Below are positions 1 through 5,519 of a stretch of 9,358 bases of DNA, one piece after another. The DNA comes from an uncultured Clostridia bacterium (GTDB lineage: Bacteria > Bacillota > Clostridia > Oscillospirales > Acutalibacteraceae), in the NCBI GenBank assembly GCA_945221685.1, contig CALYNN010000051.1, forward strand, positions 1 through 9,358, written 5' to 3'. The notes below the pieces were generated by a model. That model was not told where the DNA came from. It worked only from the letters and a program-made list of their open reading frames with translations, and did not search any database. Within the stretch, counting starts at the first letter, position 1; each line of letters opens with the position of its first letter. The position numbers and the translations under genes are program-made.

Positions 1-51
1 AGATCTACACGCGTAAGATAGTCGGCAGCGTCAGATGTGTATAAGAGACAG
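1..51. other. Unremoved Illumina Nextera adapter (P5 tail, i5 index, Tn5 mosaic end)
   Basis: This is synthetic sequence. Bases 1-10 (AGATCTACAC) are the 3' end of the P5 oligo. Bases 11-18 (GCGTAAGA) sit where the i5 index belongs and match an index I recall as N/S517. Bases 19-32 read TAGTCGGCAGCGTC against the expected TCGTCGGCAGCGTC, a single mismatch at base 20. Bases 33-51 are the exact 19-bp Tn5 mosaic end, AGATGTGTATAAGAGACAG. The order and spacing are those of a library molecule reading into its insert, so genomic DNA starts at base 52. The first gene is therefore cut by the library and assembly, not by a biological event. Confidence 0.97.
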
Positions 52-905
52 ATGCAAAAATCAACCTGTTGCTTGATATTGTTGCAAAGAGAAATGACGG
101 CTACCACGATTTATTTATGATTATGCAAAGCATAGGACTTTATGATACCGTAACCGTTTCGCAAACAAGCAGTAAAAAAATAACAATATCCTGCACAGAA
201 AAGGGTATTCCCCTTGACGAAAGGAATATTGCTTATAAGGCGGCGGCAGAGTTTTTCAGGCAAACAAAAATAAAAAATAAGGGTATTAATATAGATATTG
301 TTAAAAGAATTCCCCACGCCGCAGGCTTAGCAGGGGGGAGCGCAGACGGCGCCGCCGTAATCGTTGCCCTTAATAAGCTTTACGCAACCGAATTATCCGA
401 TGATGAATTATGCAAAATCGGCGTTAAAATCGGAGCAGATGTTCCGTTTTGCATTACGGGCGGAACACTTCTTGCACAGGGTATAGGTGATGTGCTTAAT
501 AAGGTTAAGCCGTTGAGAAAATGCTTCATTCTTATTGCCAAGCCTGATTGCTCCGTTAATACTGCGTATGCTTATAAACGGTTTGATGAGCATGGCAAAG
601 AACATACTCCCGATAAGCTTGGTATGCTTTATGCAATGCAGGGTAGAGATTTAACTGAAATATGCTCAAAAATGGAAAATGTGTTTGAGCAGTTTATTCC
701 TGTTGATAACAAGGTTGAAATAAAAAATGTTATGCGCGAAAACGGTGCCATTGGTGTTTGTATGAGCGGAAGCGGTCCAACTGTTTTCGGTATTTTTACC
801 GAAAAGGATAAGGCTGAAAGAGCGGCAGAAGAACTAAAATCACTTGCAAAGGATATTGCGGTTACCGTTCCTGTATCGGCAGGCTGTAGGATTGAGGGTA
901 AATAA
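52..905 (+). CDS. ispE: 4-diphosphocytidyl-2-C-methyl-D-erythritol kinase, 5'-truncated
   Basis: Cytosolic GHMP kinase of the non-mevalonate (MEP) isoprenoid pathway. It phosphorylates the 2-hydroxyl of CDP-methylerythritol using ATP. The frame is open from the adapter junction: codons from base 54 read AKINL, then LLDIVAKRNDGYHDL, the N-terminal signature of IspE (substrate-binding Lys in AKINL and the DGYH motif). The start codon lies off the contig; the TTG at 69 is internal and not a real start. The visible length is about 283 residues, against 280-290 usual, so probably only around 5-10 residues are missing. The glycine-rich ATP-binding loop PHAAGLAGGSADGAA lies at about 312-356, the catalytic GADVPF motif at about 432-449, and the C-terminal GHMP motif MSGSGPTVFGIF at about 762-797. 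The next gene starts one base after the stop, and its ribosome binding site lies inside the end of ispE, implying co-transcription. Confidence 0.95.
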
Positions 906-906
906 T

Positions 907-1932
907 ATGGATTATAATAACAGTAAATTTATTGATGAATTCTGTAAAACGGTAAAAAGCATTGCACCTCAAAAGGTTCTTTTCGTTTGCAGTGCTTCGT
1001 ATGACAGATACGGCTACCGCAAAGCTCTTGACGGTATTTCAGTAAATTCCGTTGCCTTTACTGAATTTGAACCCTGCCCCGAGGTTTCCTCTGTTATGAA
1101 GGGCATTGAAATGCTTAATCGTGAAAACTGTGATTTTATTGTTGCAGTTGGCGGCGGAAGCGCGATAGATACTGCAAAGGGAATAAAGTATTATGCCAAA
1201 ATTAATACAGAAATTTTGGCTGTTCCCACCACTGCAGGAACAGGCGCCGAGGTTACTCGTTTTTCTGTACTATATAAGGAAAAGGATAAAGAGTCTGTCA
1301 GTAGCTACGATATTATTCCCGAATATCAAATTTTTGATTACTGCACTCTAAAGTCATTACCCTTTGAGCAAAAGACAGTAACGGCGTTAGATGCCTTTTC
1401 TCATTCCGTTGAGGCCTTTTGGTCAACTGATGCCACCGCCGAAAGCCGTGAGTATTCAAAAAAATCACTAATGCTTTTCAACGATTTTGTTGATGAATAC
1501 CTTACTGATACACTGTCTGATAAATGTCTTGAGGCTATGATGAATGCAAGCGAGCTTGCAGGCAGGGCGATTAATATTGCACGCACCACCGCGGCTCATG
1601 CCTTTAGCTATAAGCTGCATAAGCTTAAAGGGCTTCATCACGGTCACGCAGTTGCAATCTGCCTTGCGTACATATGGCAGTATATGAAGGAAAACGGCAA
1701 CGAAGATCTGCTCAAGCTAATTGATGAAACGGAAATTGCTTCCGGCTTTAATCCTCATAGGCTTTTAGCATTTATGGAAAAATACGGTTTGGAAACAAAA
1801 TTAACAATGACTTCAAAGGAGTTCAATGAAACGGTTAACGGTGTAAATGTTAACAGGCTCGTCAATCATCCCATGAAGCTTTCAGGCGAGGATATTTTGT
1901 CTATATACAAATCCTTTATTAATATCGATTAA
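907..1932 (+). CDS. Iron-dependent alcohol dehydrogenase family protein, phosphonoacetaldehyde reductase-like
   Basis: 341-residue group III (Fe-type) alcohol dehydrogenase. The dinucleotide-binding motif GGGSAIDTAK is at residues 82-91, followed by the nucleotide-contacting PTTAGTGAE at 107-115. All four metal ligands of the family can be placed: Asp162 and His166 (DAFSH), His231 and His245 (GLHHGH). The stretches around FWSTDATAESREY (171-183) and TTAAHAFSYKL recall the hydroxyethylphosphonate dehydrogenase/phosphonoacetaldehyde reductase branch rather than ethanol or butanol dehydrogenases. That assignment comes from memory of the family. No pepM or phosphonopyruvate decarboxylase gene is visible nearby, so the substrate is open. 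I start it at ATG 907: GAGGG at 894-898 is a good ribosome binding site 8 bases upstream, and the MDYNN start gives a normal family N-terminus. A longer frame back to 844 lies inside ispE. It is probably translated with ispE. Confidence 0.85.
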   Translation: MDYNNSKFIDEFCKTVKSIAPQKVLFVCSASYDRYGYRKALDGISVNSVAFTEFEPCPEVSSVMKGIEMLNRENCDFIVAVGGGSAIDTAKGIKYYAKINTEILAVPTTAGTGAEVTRFSVLYKEKDKESVSSYDIIPEYQIFDYCTLKSLPFEQKTVTALDAFSHSVEAFWSTDATAESREYSKKSLMLFNDFVDEYLTDTLSDKCLEAMMNASELAGRAINIARTTAAHAFSYKLHKLKGLHHGHAVAICLAYIWQYMKENGNEDLLKLIDETEIASGFNPHRLLAFMEKYGLETKLTMTSKEFNETVNGVNVNRLVNHPMKLSGEDILSIYKSFINID

Positions 1933-1998
1933 TGTAGTATAAAAAGGCTTGCATATATTTAATTTTGTAATGGTGATTAATTAATAGCACGAGTGTTA

Positions 1999-2004
1999 TA
2001 TAAT
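1999..2004 (+). promoter_or_regulatory. Possible -10 box (TATAAT) upstream of the ttcA-like gene
   Basis: A perfect TATAAT lies in the AT-rich 89-base gap between the dehydrogenase and the ttcA-like gene. No convincing -35 box stands 16-18 bases upstream, and the implied start would fall right at the ribosome binding site (2011-2016), leaving a very short leader. I see no terminator in this gap, so read-through from ispE is an alternative. Confidence 0.3.
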
Positions 2005-2021
2005 CTTTTTGAGGTGATACA

Positions 2022-2867
2022 ATGGCAAGAGAGTTAAGCTTCGTTCAAAGGGTAGAGCGCAGTATTATTAAAACCTATCGCAACGAAATATGGAATCCCT
2101 TTGTTGAAGCCTGCAAGAATTATAGGCTTGTTGAGGAGGGCGACAGAATTGCCGTTTGTATCAGCGGCGGCAAGGATTCTGTTTTGCTTGCTCTTTGCCT
2201 CCGTCATTTGCAAAGATACTCGGATGTTTCATTTGATTTGCAGTATATCTGTATGGACCCCGGATATAATGACGCTAACAGACGACAGATTGCGCATAAT
2301 TGCAAAATACTCGAAATACCGGTTAATATTTTTAATTCCGATATTTTTCAGGTAACCACCTCAGTCGGCGGCTCGCCCTGTTATCTTTGTGCACGAATGA
2401 GAAGAGGTCATCTGTACGCAAAGGCGCAGGAGCTTGGATGTAATAAAATCGCTCTCGGTCATCACTTAAGCGATGTTATAGAAACAACTCTTATGGGAAT
2501 GTTTTACGGTTCACAGCTTCAGGCTATGCTTCCAAAGCTTAAAAGCACAAATTTTGAGGGTATGGAGCTTATAAGGCCGCTATATTGCGTTAACGAAAGC
2601 AGTATAATAAAATGGCGTGAATATAATAATCTGGAGTTTATTCAATGCGCCTGCCGCTTTGTTGACGAATACAGCAAAAGCGATGACGGCATAGGCAAAT
2701 CAAAAAGGCAGGAAATTAAAAAGCTTATAACCGAGCTGAAAAAGAATAACCCCGATATTGAGCATAATATTTTTAAATCTATACATAATGTTAAGCTTGA
2801 TACCTTTGTAGCCTATAAGCAAAAAAACACGGAGCACTCTTTTCTTGAAGAGTGGGAAGGTGAATAA
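2022..2867 (+). CDS. TtcA-like PP-loop tRNA thiolation protein
   Basis: 281-residue PP-loop ATPase of the TtcA/TtuA group, which adenylates a tRNA base and replaces oxygen with sulfur using a labile [4Fe-4S] cluster. E. coli TtcA makes 2-thiocytidine at position 32. The P-loop SGGKDS is at residues 48-53. A CxxC pair is at Cys120/Cys123 (CYLCARMRRG), followed by the family block IALGHHLSDVIETTLMGMFYG (144-163) and RPLYC (185-189). The C-terminal cysteine motif is Cys209-Ala-Cys211 (QCACRF) rather than the CxxC of E. coli TtcA, so which of the two is the third cluster ligand is uncertain. The start ATG is set by GAGGTG at 2011-2016. It stands alone between the ispE pair and the sulfur operon, and a hairpin follows it. 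The exact tRNA target cannot be read from sequence. Confidence 0.82.
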   Translation: MARELSFVQRVERSIIKTYRNEIWNPFVEACKNYRLVEEGDRIAVCISGGKDSVLLALCLRHLQRYSDVSFDLQYICMDPGYNDANRRQIAHNCKILEIPVNIFNSDIFQVTTSVGGSPCYLCARMRRGHLYAKAQELGCNKIALGHHLSDVIETTLMGMFYGSQLQAMLPKLKSTNFEGMELIRPLYCVNESSIIKWREYNNLEFIQCACRFVDEYSKSDDGIGKSKRQEIKKLITELKKNNPDIEHNIFKSIHNVKLDTFVAYKQKNTEHSFLEEWEGE

Positions 2868-2880
2868 TTATTTATTAATT

Positions 2881-2904
2881 CCCGACATATGATAATGTGT
2901 CGGG
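2881..2904 (+). terminator. Hairpin, probable end of the ttcA-like transcript
   Basis: CCCGACA (2881-2887) pairs with TGTCGGG (2898-2904). The stem continues through a G-U and two A-T pairs to a GATA loop, about 10 bp in all. It begins 14 bases after the ttcA-like stop. The 3' flank is AAAAATTTTAAAA, not a clean T-run, so it may terminate weakly or mainly stabilise the mRNA 3' end. It also separates the gene from the next promoter. Confidence 0.55.
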
Positions 2905-2929
2905 AAAAATTTTAAAAAAATCCTAACAA

Positions 2930-2946
2930 CCTATTGACAAGGTAGG
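2930..2946 (+). promoter_or_regulatory. Operator A: 17-bp dyad over the metY -35 box
   Basis: CCTATTGACAAGGTAGG, an inverted repeat of the form CCTAYY-N5-RRTAGG centred on 2938. It contains the whole -35 hexamer (2934-2939), so a bound protein would block RNA polymerase. The same dyad recurs at 2982-2998, 5461-5477 and 5495-5511, and every one of the eight half-sites begins CCTAYY. Its position over promoters of cysteine and Fe-S genes suggests an Rrf2-family (CymR/IscR-like) repressor. The regulator's identity is inference. Confidence 0.75.
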
Positions 2947-2962
2947 CAATGTGTGATATATT
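2934..2962 (+). promoter_or_regulatory. Sigma-A-type promoter of metY-cysK
   Basis: Consensus -35 TTGACA at 2934-2939, a 17-base spacer and -10 TATATT at 2957-2962, with an extended -10 TGA immediately upstream (2954-2956). Transcription should begin near 2969. This gives a leader of about 170 bases before metY, which holds a second operator-like dyad and a short Cys-rich ORF. Confidence 0.82.
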
Positions 2963-2981
2963 TAACACATCAAAAGCAAAG

Positions 2982-2998
2982 CCTACCAAACAGATAGG
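2982..2998 (+). promoter_or_regulatory. Operator B: second 17-bp dyad, in the metY leader
   Basis: CCTACCAAACAGATAGG fits the CCTAYY-N5-RRTAGG pattern. Its centre (2990) is 52 bp from that of operator A, about five helical turns, so proteins on the two sites would face the same side. It lies roughly 13-29 bases after the predicted transcription start. In RNA the flanking G and C extend the arms to a 5-bp GCCTA/TAGGC stem. Confidence 0.62.
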
Positions 2999-3014
2999 CA
3001 ATAGGAGATTTGTT

Positions 3015-3089
3015 ATGAGTAAGTTTTATTCAAAGCTGATTACCGTTAATATTAAAAATACCCGAATGTGTTTTCGATGTTGTCTTTAA
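3015..3089 (+). CDS. Cys-rich 24-residue leader peptide, putative cysteine attenuator
   Basis: A short ORF between the metY promoter and metY. It starts ATG AGT AAG (Met-Ser-Lys) and ends ATG TGT TTT CGA TGT TGT CTT TAA (Met-Cys-Phe-Arg-Cys-Cys-Leu). Three of its last six sense codons are TGT (3069-3071, 3078-3083). A strong ribosome binding site, AGGAG at 3003-3007, stands 7 bases before the ATG. It lies wholly within the predicted leader of a cysteine/homocysteine synthesis operon and ends 50 bases before metY. Leader peptides with end-product codons are known attenuators, and polycysteine leader ORFs are known to sense cysteine in mycobacteria. Applying that role here is inference. No intrinsic terminator is evident between it and metY, so control would more likely act on metY translation or on Rho-dependent termination. 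The peptide itself has no recognised domain. Confidence 0.6.
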   Translation: MSKFYSKLITVNIKNTRMCFRCCL

Positions 3090-3139
3090 CTTTTTCAAAA
3101 AAATTTACAAACATTTAAACACGAAAGGATTTAATTATT

Positions 3140-4426
3140 ATGAGCGAATATAAATATCATTTTGAAACACTTCAGCTTCATGTAGGACAGGAGGAGCCGG
3201 ATATTGCAACAGATGCAAGGGCGGTTCCGATTTATCAAACAACATCATATGTTTTTAAAAACAGCGATCACGCACAGGCAAGATTTAATCTTTCCGATGC
3301 AGGCAATATTTACGGCAGACTGACTAATTCTACTCAGGATGTTTTCGAAAAAAGAATTGCAGCCCTTGAAGGTGGTGTTGCCGCCTTGGCAACGGCTTCC
3401 GGTGCGGCGGCTCTTGCTTATACCTTTCAGGCATTGGCAACAGCGGGCGACCATATTGTAAGCGCTAAAACAATTTACGGCGGTACTTATAATTATCTTG
3501 AACATACCTTTAAGAATTTCGGCGTAACAACAACATTTGTTGACCCCGACGACTTATCTAATTTTGAAAATGCAATTCAGGATAATTCCAAGGCAATATT
3601 CTTTGAAACCTTAGGTAATCCCAATTCTAATCTTGTTGATATTGAAAAGCTTGCGGATATTGCCCATAGACACGGAATTCCTCTTGTTGTAGATTCAACC
3701 TTTGCTACACCTTATGTTTTAAGACCAATTGAATACGGTGCAGATATAGTTGTTCATTCAGCAACAAAATTCATAGGCGGTCACGGCACAACCTTAGGTG
3801 GCGTAATTGTAGACAGCGGAAAATTCGACTGGAAAGCAAGCGGCAAATTTCCTCAGATTTCCGATCCCAACCCAAGCTACCACGGTGTAAGCTTTACCGA
3901 GGCCGTAGGCCCTGCCGCATTTGTAACATATATCAGAGCCATATTGCTCCGTGATACAGGTGCAACAATTTCTCCCTTTAATGCCTTTCTGCTTCTTCAG
4001 GGACTTGAAACCCTTTCCCTGCGCGTTGAAAGACATATTGAAAATACAAAAAAGGTAATTGAATATTTGCTTGCAAATCCCAAGGTAGAAAAGGTAAATC
4101 ACCCAAGCGTAGATGAAAGATACAAGGATTTGTATAATAAGTATTTTCCAAACGGTGCCGGATCTATCTTTACATTTGAAATTAAGGGCGGCGAAAAGGA
4201 AGCTAAAAAGTTCATTGACAGTCTTGAAATCTTTTCAATTCTTGCAAATGTTGCCGATGTTAAGTCACTTGTTATTCATCCTGCAACTACCACCCACAGC
4301 CAGCTCAGTCCGCAGGAGCTTGAGGAGCAAAGCATTAAGCCAAACACAATCAGACTCTCTATCGGAACAGAGCATATTGACGATATTATTCACGATTTAC
4401 AACAGGCATTTGATTCTGTTGATTAA
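3140..4426 (+). CDS. metY: O-acetylhomoserine sulfhydrylase (O-acetylhomoserine aminocarboxypropyltransferase)
   Basis: 428-residue PLP enzyme of the Cys/Met metabolism (cystathionine gamma-synthase) family. It joins O-acetylhomoserine and sulfide to give homocysteine and acetate. The N-terminal block FETLQLHVGQEEPD and the long QISDPNPSYHGVSF insert (239-252) are typical of MetY rather than the shorter MetB/MetC, and length fits (about 425-430). Motifs: substrate/PLP block SDAGNIYGRLTNST (52-65), SGAAA (87-91) at the cofactor phosphate, Asp185 (VVDSTFATP) under the pyridine ring, Schiff-base Lys210 in HSATKFIGGHG, and the C-terminal substrate-carboxylate region ending IRLSIGTEH (404-412). 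The ribosome binding site AAAGGA is at 3124-3129. It is first in an operon with cysK, 20 bases downstream. Some family members also act on O-acetylserine, so a minor cysteine synthase activity is possible. Confidence 0.93.
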   Translation: MSEYKYHFETLQLHVGQEEPDIATDARAVPIYQTTSYVFKNSDHAQARFNLSDAGNIYGRLTNSTQDVFEKRIAALEGGVAALATASGAAALAYTFQALATAGDHIVSAKTIYGGTYNYLEHTFKNFGVTTTFVDPDDLSNFENAIQDNSKAIFFETLGNPNSNLVDIEKLADIAHRHGIPLVVDSTFATPYVLRPIEYGADIVVHSATKFIGGHGTTLGGVIVDSGKFDWKASGKFPQISDPNPSYHGVSFTEAVGPAAFVTYIRAILLRDTGATISPFNAFLLLQGLETLSLRVERHIENTKKVIEYLLANPKVEKVNHPSVDERYKDLYNKYFPNGAGSIFTFEIKGGEKEAKKFIDSLEIFSILANVADVKSLVIHPATTTHSQLSPQELEEQSIKPNTIRLSIGTEHIDDIIHDLQQAFDSVD

Positions 4427-4446
4427 TACTTAAAGGAGATTTTATT

Positions 4447-5376
4447 ATGGCTATTTATAAATCAGCACTTGAATTGGTTGGTAATACACCTCTTGTTGAG
4501 GCAGTAAATTTTGAAAAGGCAAATAATCTTAATGCTACCGTACTTGTTAAGCTTGAGTATTTTAATCCCGCCGGCTCGGTTAAGGACAGAATTGCAAAGG
4601 CAATTATAGAGGATGCAGAGAGCAGGGGAGTGCTTAAAGAAAATTCTGTTATTATTGAGCCTACAAGCGGAAATACAGGCATAGGACTTGCCGCAGTAGC
4701 CGCCGCAAAGGGATACAGAATTATTATTACAATGCCCGAAACAATGAGTATTGAACGCAGAAATCTTATGAAGGCATACGGTGCAGAGCTTGTGCTGACA
4801 GAGGGCAGTAAGGGAATGAAGGGTGCCATTGCAAAGGCAGATGAGCTTGCGGCTGAAATTCCCGATTCCTTTATTGCAGGTCAGTTTGTAAATCCTGTTA
4901 ACCCTGCAACCCATAAGGCCACAACAGGTCCTGAAATTTGGAAGGATACCGAGGGTAAGGTTGATATATTTGTTGCAGGAGTAGGAACAGGCGGAACTAT
5001 TTCGGGCGTCGGAGCATATCTTAAAGAGCAAAATCCAAATGTTAAGATTGTTGCAGTTGAGCCGGCTTCATCTCCTGTATTATCAAAGGGTACTGCAGGC
5101 GCCCACAAAATTCAGGGTATCGGCGCAGGCTTTGTTCCCGAAACACTTAATACCGAAATATACGACGAAATTATAACTGTAGAAAACGAAGATGCCTTTG
5201 CAACAGGTAAGGCATTTGCTAAAAACGAGGGCGTGCTTGTAGGAATTTCAAGCGGTGCGGCTCTTTGGGCGGCAAAGGAGCTTGCACAGAGAGAAGAAAA
5301 CAAGGGTAAAACCATTGTGGCACTTCTTCCCGATACAGGCGACCGTTACCTTTCTACTCCGCTGTTTTCCGAATAA
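4447..5376 (+). CDS. cysK: Cysteine synthase A (O-acetylserine sulfhydrylase)
   Basis: 309-residue fold-type II PLP enzyme that makes cysteine from O-acetylserine and sulfide. Motifs: LVGNTPLVE (10-18); Schiff-base Lys46 in NPAGSVKDR (40-48); substrate-binding loop PTSGNTGIGLA (72-82); PLP phosphate loop GTGGTISGVG (180-189); SSG at 268-270 with the pyridine-contacting serine; and PDTGDRY at 295-301. Length is typical for CysK. Nothing suggests a cystathionine beta-synthase extension. AAAGGAG at 4432-4438 is the ribosome binding site. It is second in the operon with metY, sharing its promoter, dyad operators and Cys leader, and it ends at a strong terminator. No serine acetyltransferase (cysE) is in the window, so the acetylserine donor is made elsewhere. 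Confidence 0.95.
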   Translation: MAIYKSALELVGNTPLVEAVNFEKANNLNATVLVKLEYFNPAGSVKDRIAKAIIEDAESRGVLKENSVIIEPTSGNTGIGLAAVAAAKGYRIIITMPETMSIERRNLMKAYGAELVLTEGSKGMKGAIAKADELAAEIPDSFIAGQFVNPVNPATHKATTGPEIWKDTEGKVDIFVAGVGTGGTISGVGAYLKEQNPNVKIVAVEPASSPVLSKGTAGAHKIQGIGAGFVPETLNTEIYDEIITVENEDAFATGKAFAKNEGVLVGISSGAALWAAKELAQREENKGKTIVALLPDTGDRYLSTPLFSE

Positions 5377-5390
5377 TTAGTTTGGATAAT

Positions 5391-5433
5391 AGACACCGTT
5401 GACACAAATAATGTCAATGGTGTTTATTTTTTA
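5391..5433 (+). terminator. Rho-independent terminator of metY-cysK
   Basis: ACACCGTTGAC (5393-5403) pairs with GTCAATGGTGT (5413-5423), 11 bp with one G-U, extendable by flanking pairs. The loop is about 7-9 bases. The T-rich tail TTATTTTTT (5424-5432) follows directly. It lies 16 bases after the cysK stop and just ahead of the next promoter. Confidence 0.92.
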
Positions 5434-5460
5434 CACAGATATATAAATTAATCAATAATT

Positions 5461-5477
5461 CCTATTGACAAAGTAGG
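5461..5477 (+). promoter_or_regulatory. Operator C: 17-bp dyad over the nifS -35 box
   Basis: CCTATTGACAAAGTAGG differs from operator A by one base (A for G at position 12). As at metY, the -35 hexamer is embedded in the dyad, directly after the CCTA arm. This places the Fe-S/thiolation operon under the same inferred repressor as cysteine synthesis. Confidence 0.77.
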
Positions 5478-5493
5478 TGATTAGTGCTATTAT
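5465..5493 (+). promoter_or_regulatory. Sigma-A-type promoter of nifS-nifU-nadA-mnmA
   Basis: TTGACA at 5465-5470, a 17-base spacer and -10 TATTAT at 5488-5493, with an extended -10 TGC at 5485-5487. The geometry is identical to the metY promoter. The predicted start is near 5500, leaving a leader of only about 20 bases with no leader ORF. Confidence 0.8.
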
Positions 5494-5494
5494 T

Positions 5495-5511
5495 CCTATT
5501 AAAAAGGTAGG
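5495..5511 (+). promoter_or_regulatory. Operator D: 17-bp dyad over the nifS transcription start and ribosome binding site
   Basis: CCTATTAAAAAGGTAGG, again CCTAYY-N5-RRTAGG. Its centre is 34 bp from that of operator C. It starts one base after the -10 box, spans the predicted transcription start, and its right arm AAGGTAGG (5504-5511) is also the only ribosome binding site candidate for nifS, 8 bases before the ATG. One stretch thus seems to serve as both operator and Shine-Dalgarno. Confidence 0.68.
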
Positions 5512-5519
5512 TAATTAAA

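Noticed and set aside
33..51. Tn5 transposon mosaic end, as if a mobile element stood next to ispE
   Set aside because: It is preceded by the P5 oligo, an index and the Nextera read-1 adapter in exact library order, so it comes from tagmentation chemistry and not from a resident transposon.
69..71. TTG as the ispE start codon
   Set aside because: The frame continues upstream through AKINL, a conserved N-terminal IspE motif, so the true start is missing from the contig.
844..906. Upstream start for the Fe-type dehydrogenase, overlapping ispE
   Set aside because: The 21 extra residues do not fit the family and come from out-of-frame ispE coding sequence; ATG 907 has a proper ribosome binding site.
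2905..3139. SAM or T-box riboswitch in front of metY
   Set aside because: I could not find a T-box AGGGTGGNACCGCG-type core or a SAM-I-like multi-helix core with terminator; the leader is AU-rich and only weakly structured.
4462..5031. 189-codon open frame on the minus strand
   Set aside because: It lies entirely antisense to cysK, has a Cys/Asn-rich composition typical of a reversed coding strand, and shows no family motif.
5399..5404. TTGACA as an additional -35 box before nifS
   Set aside because: It is part of the cysK terminator stem and no -10 box stands 16-18 bases downstream; the 5465-5493 promoter is far better.
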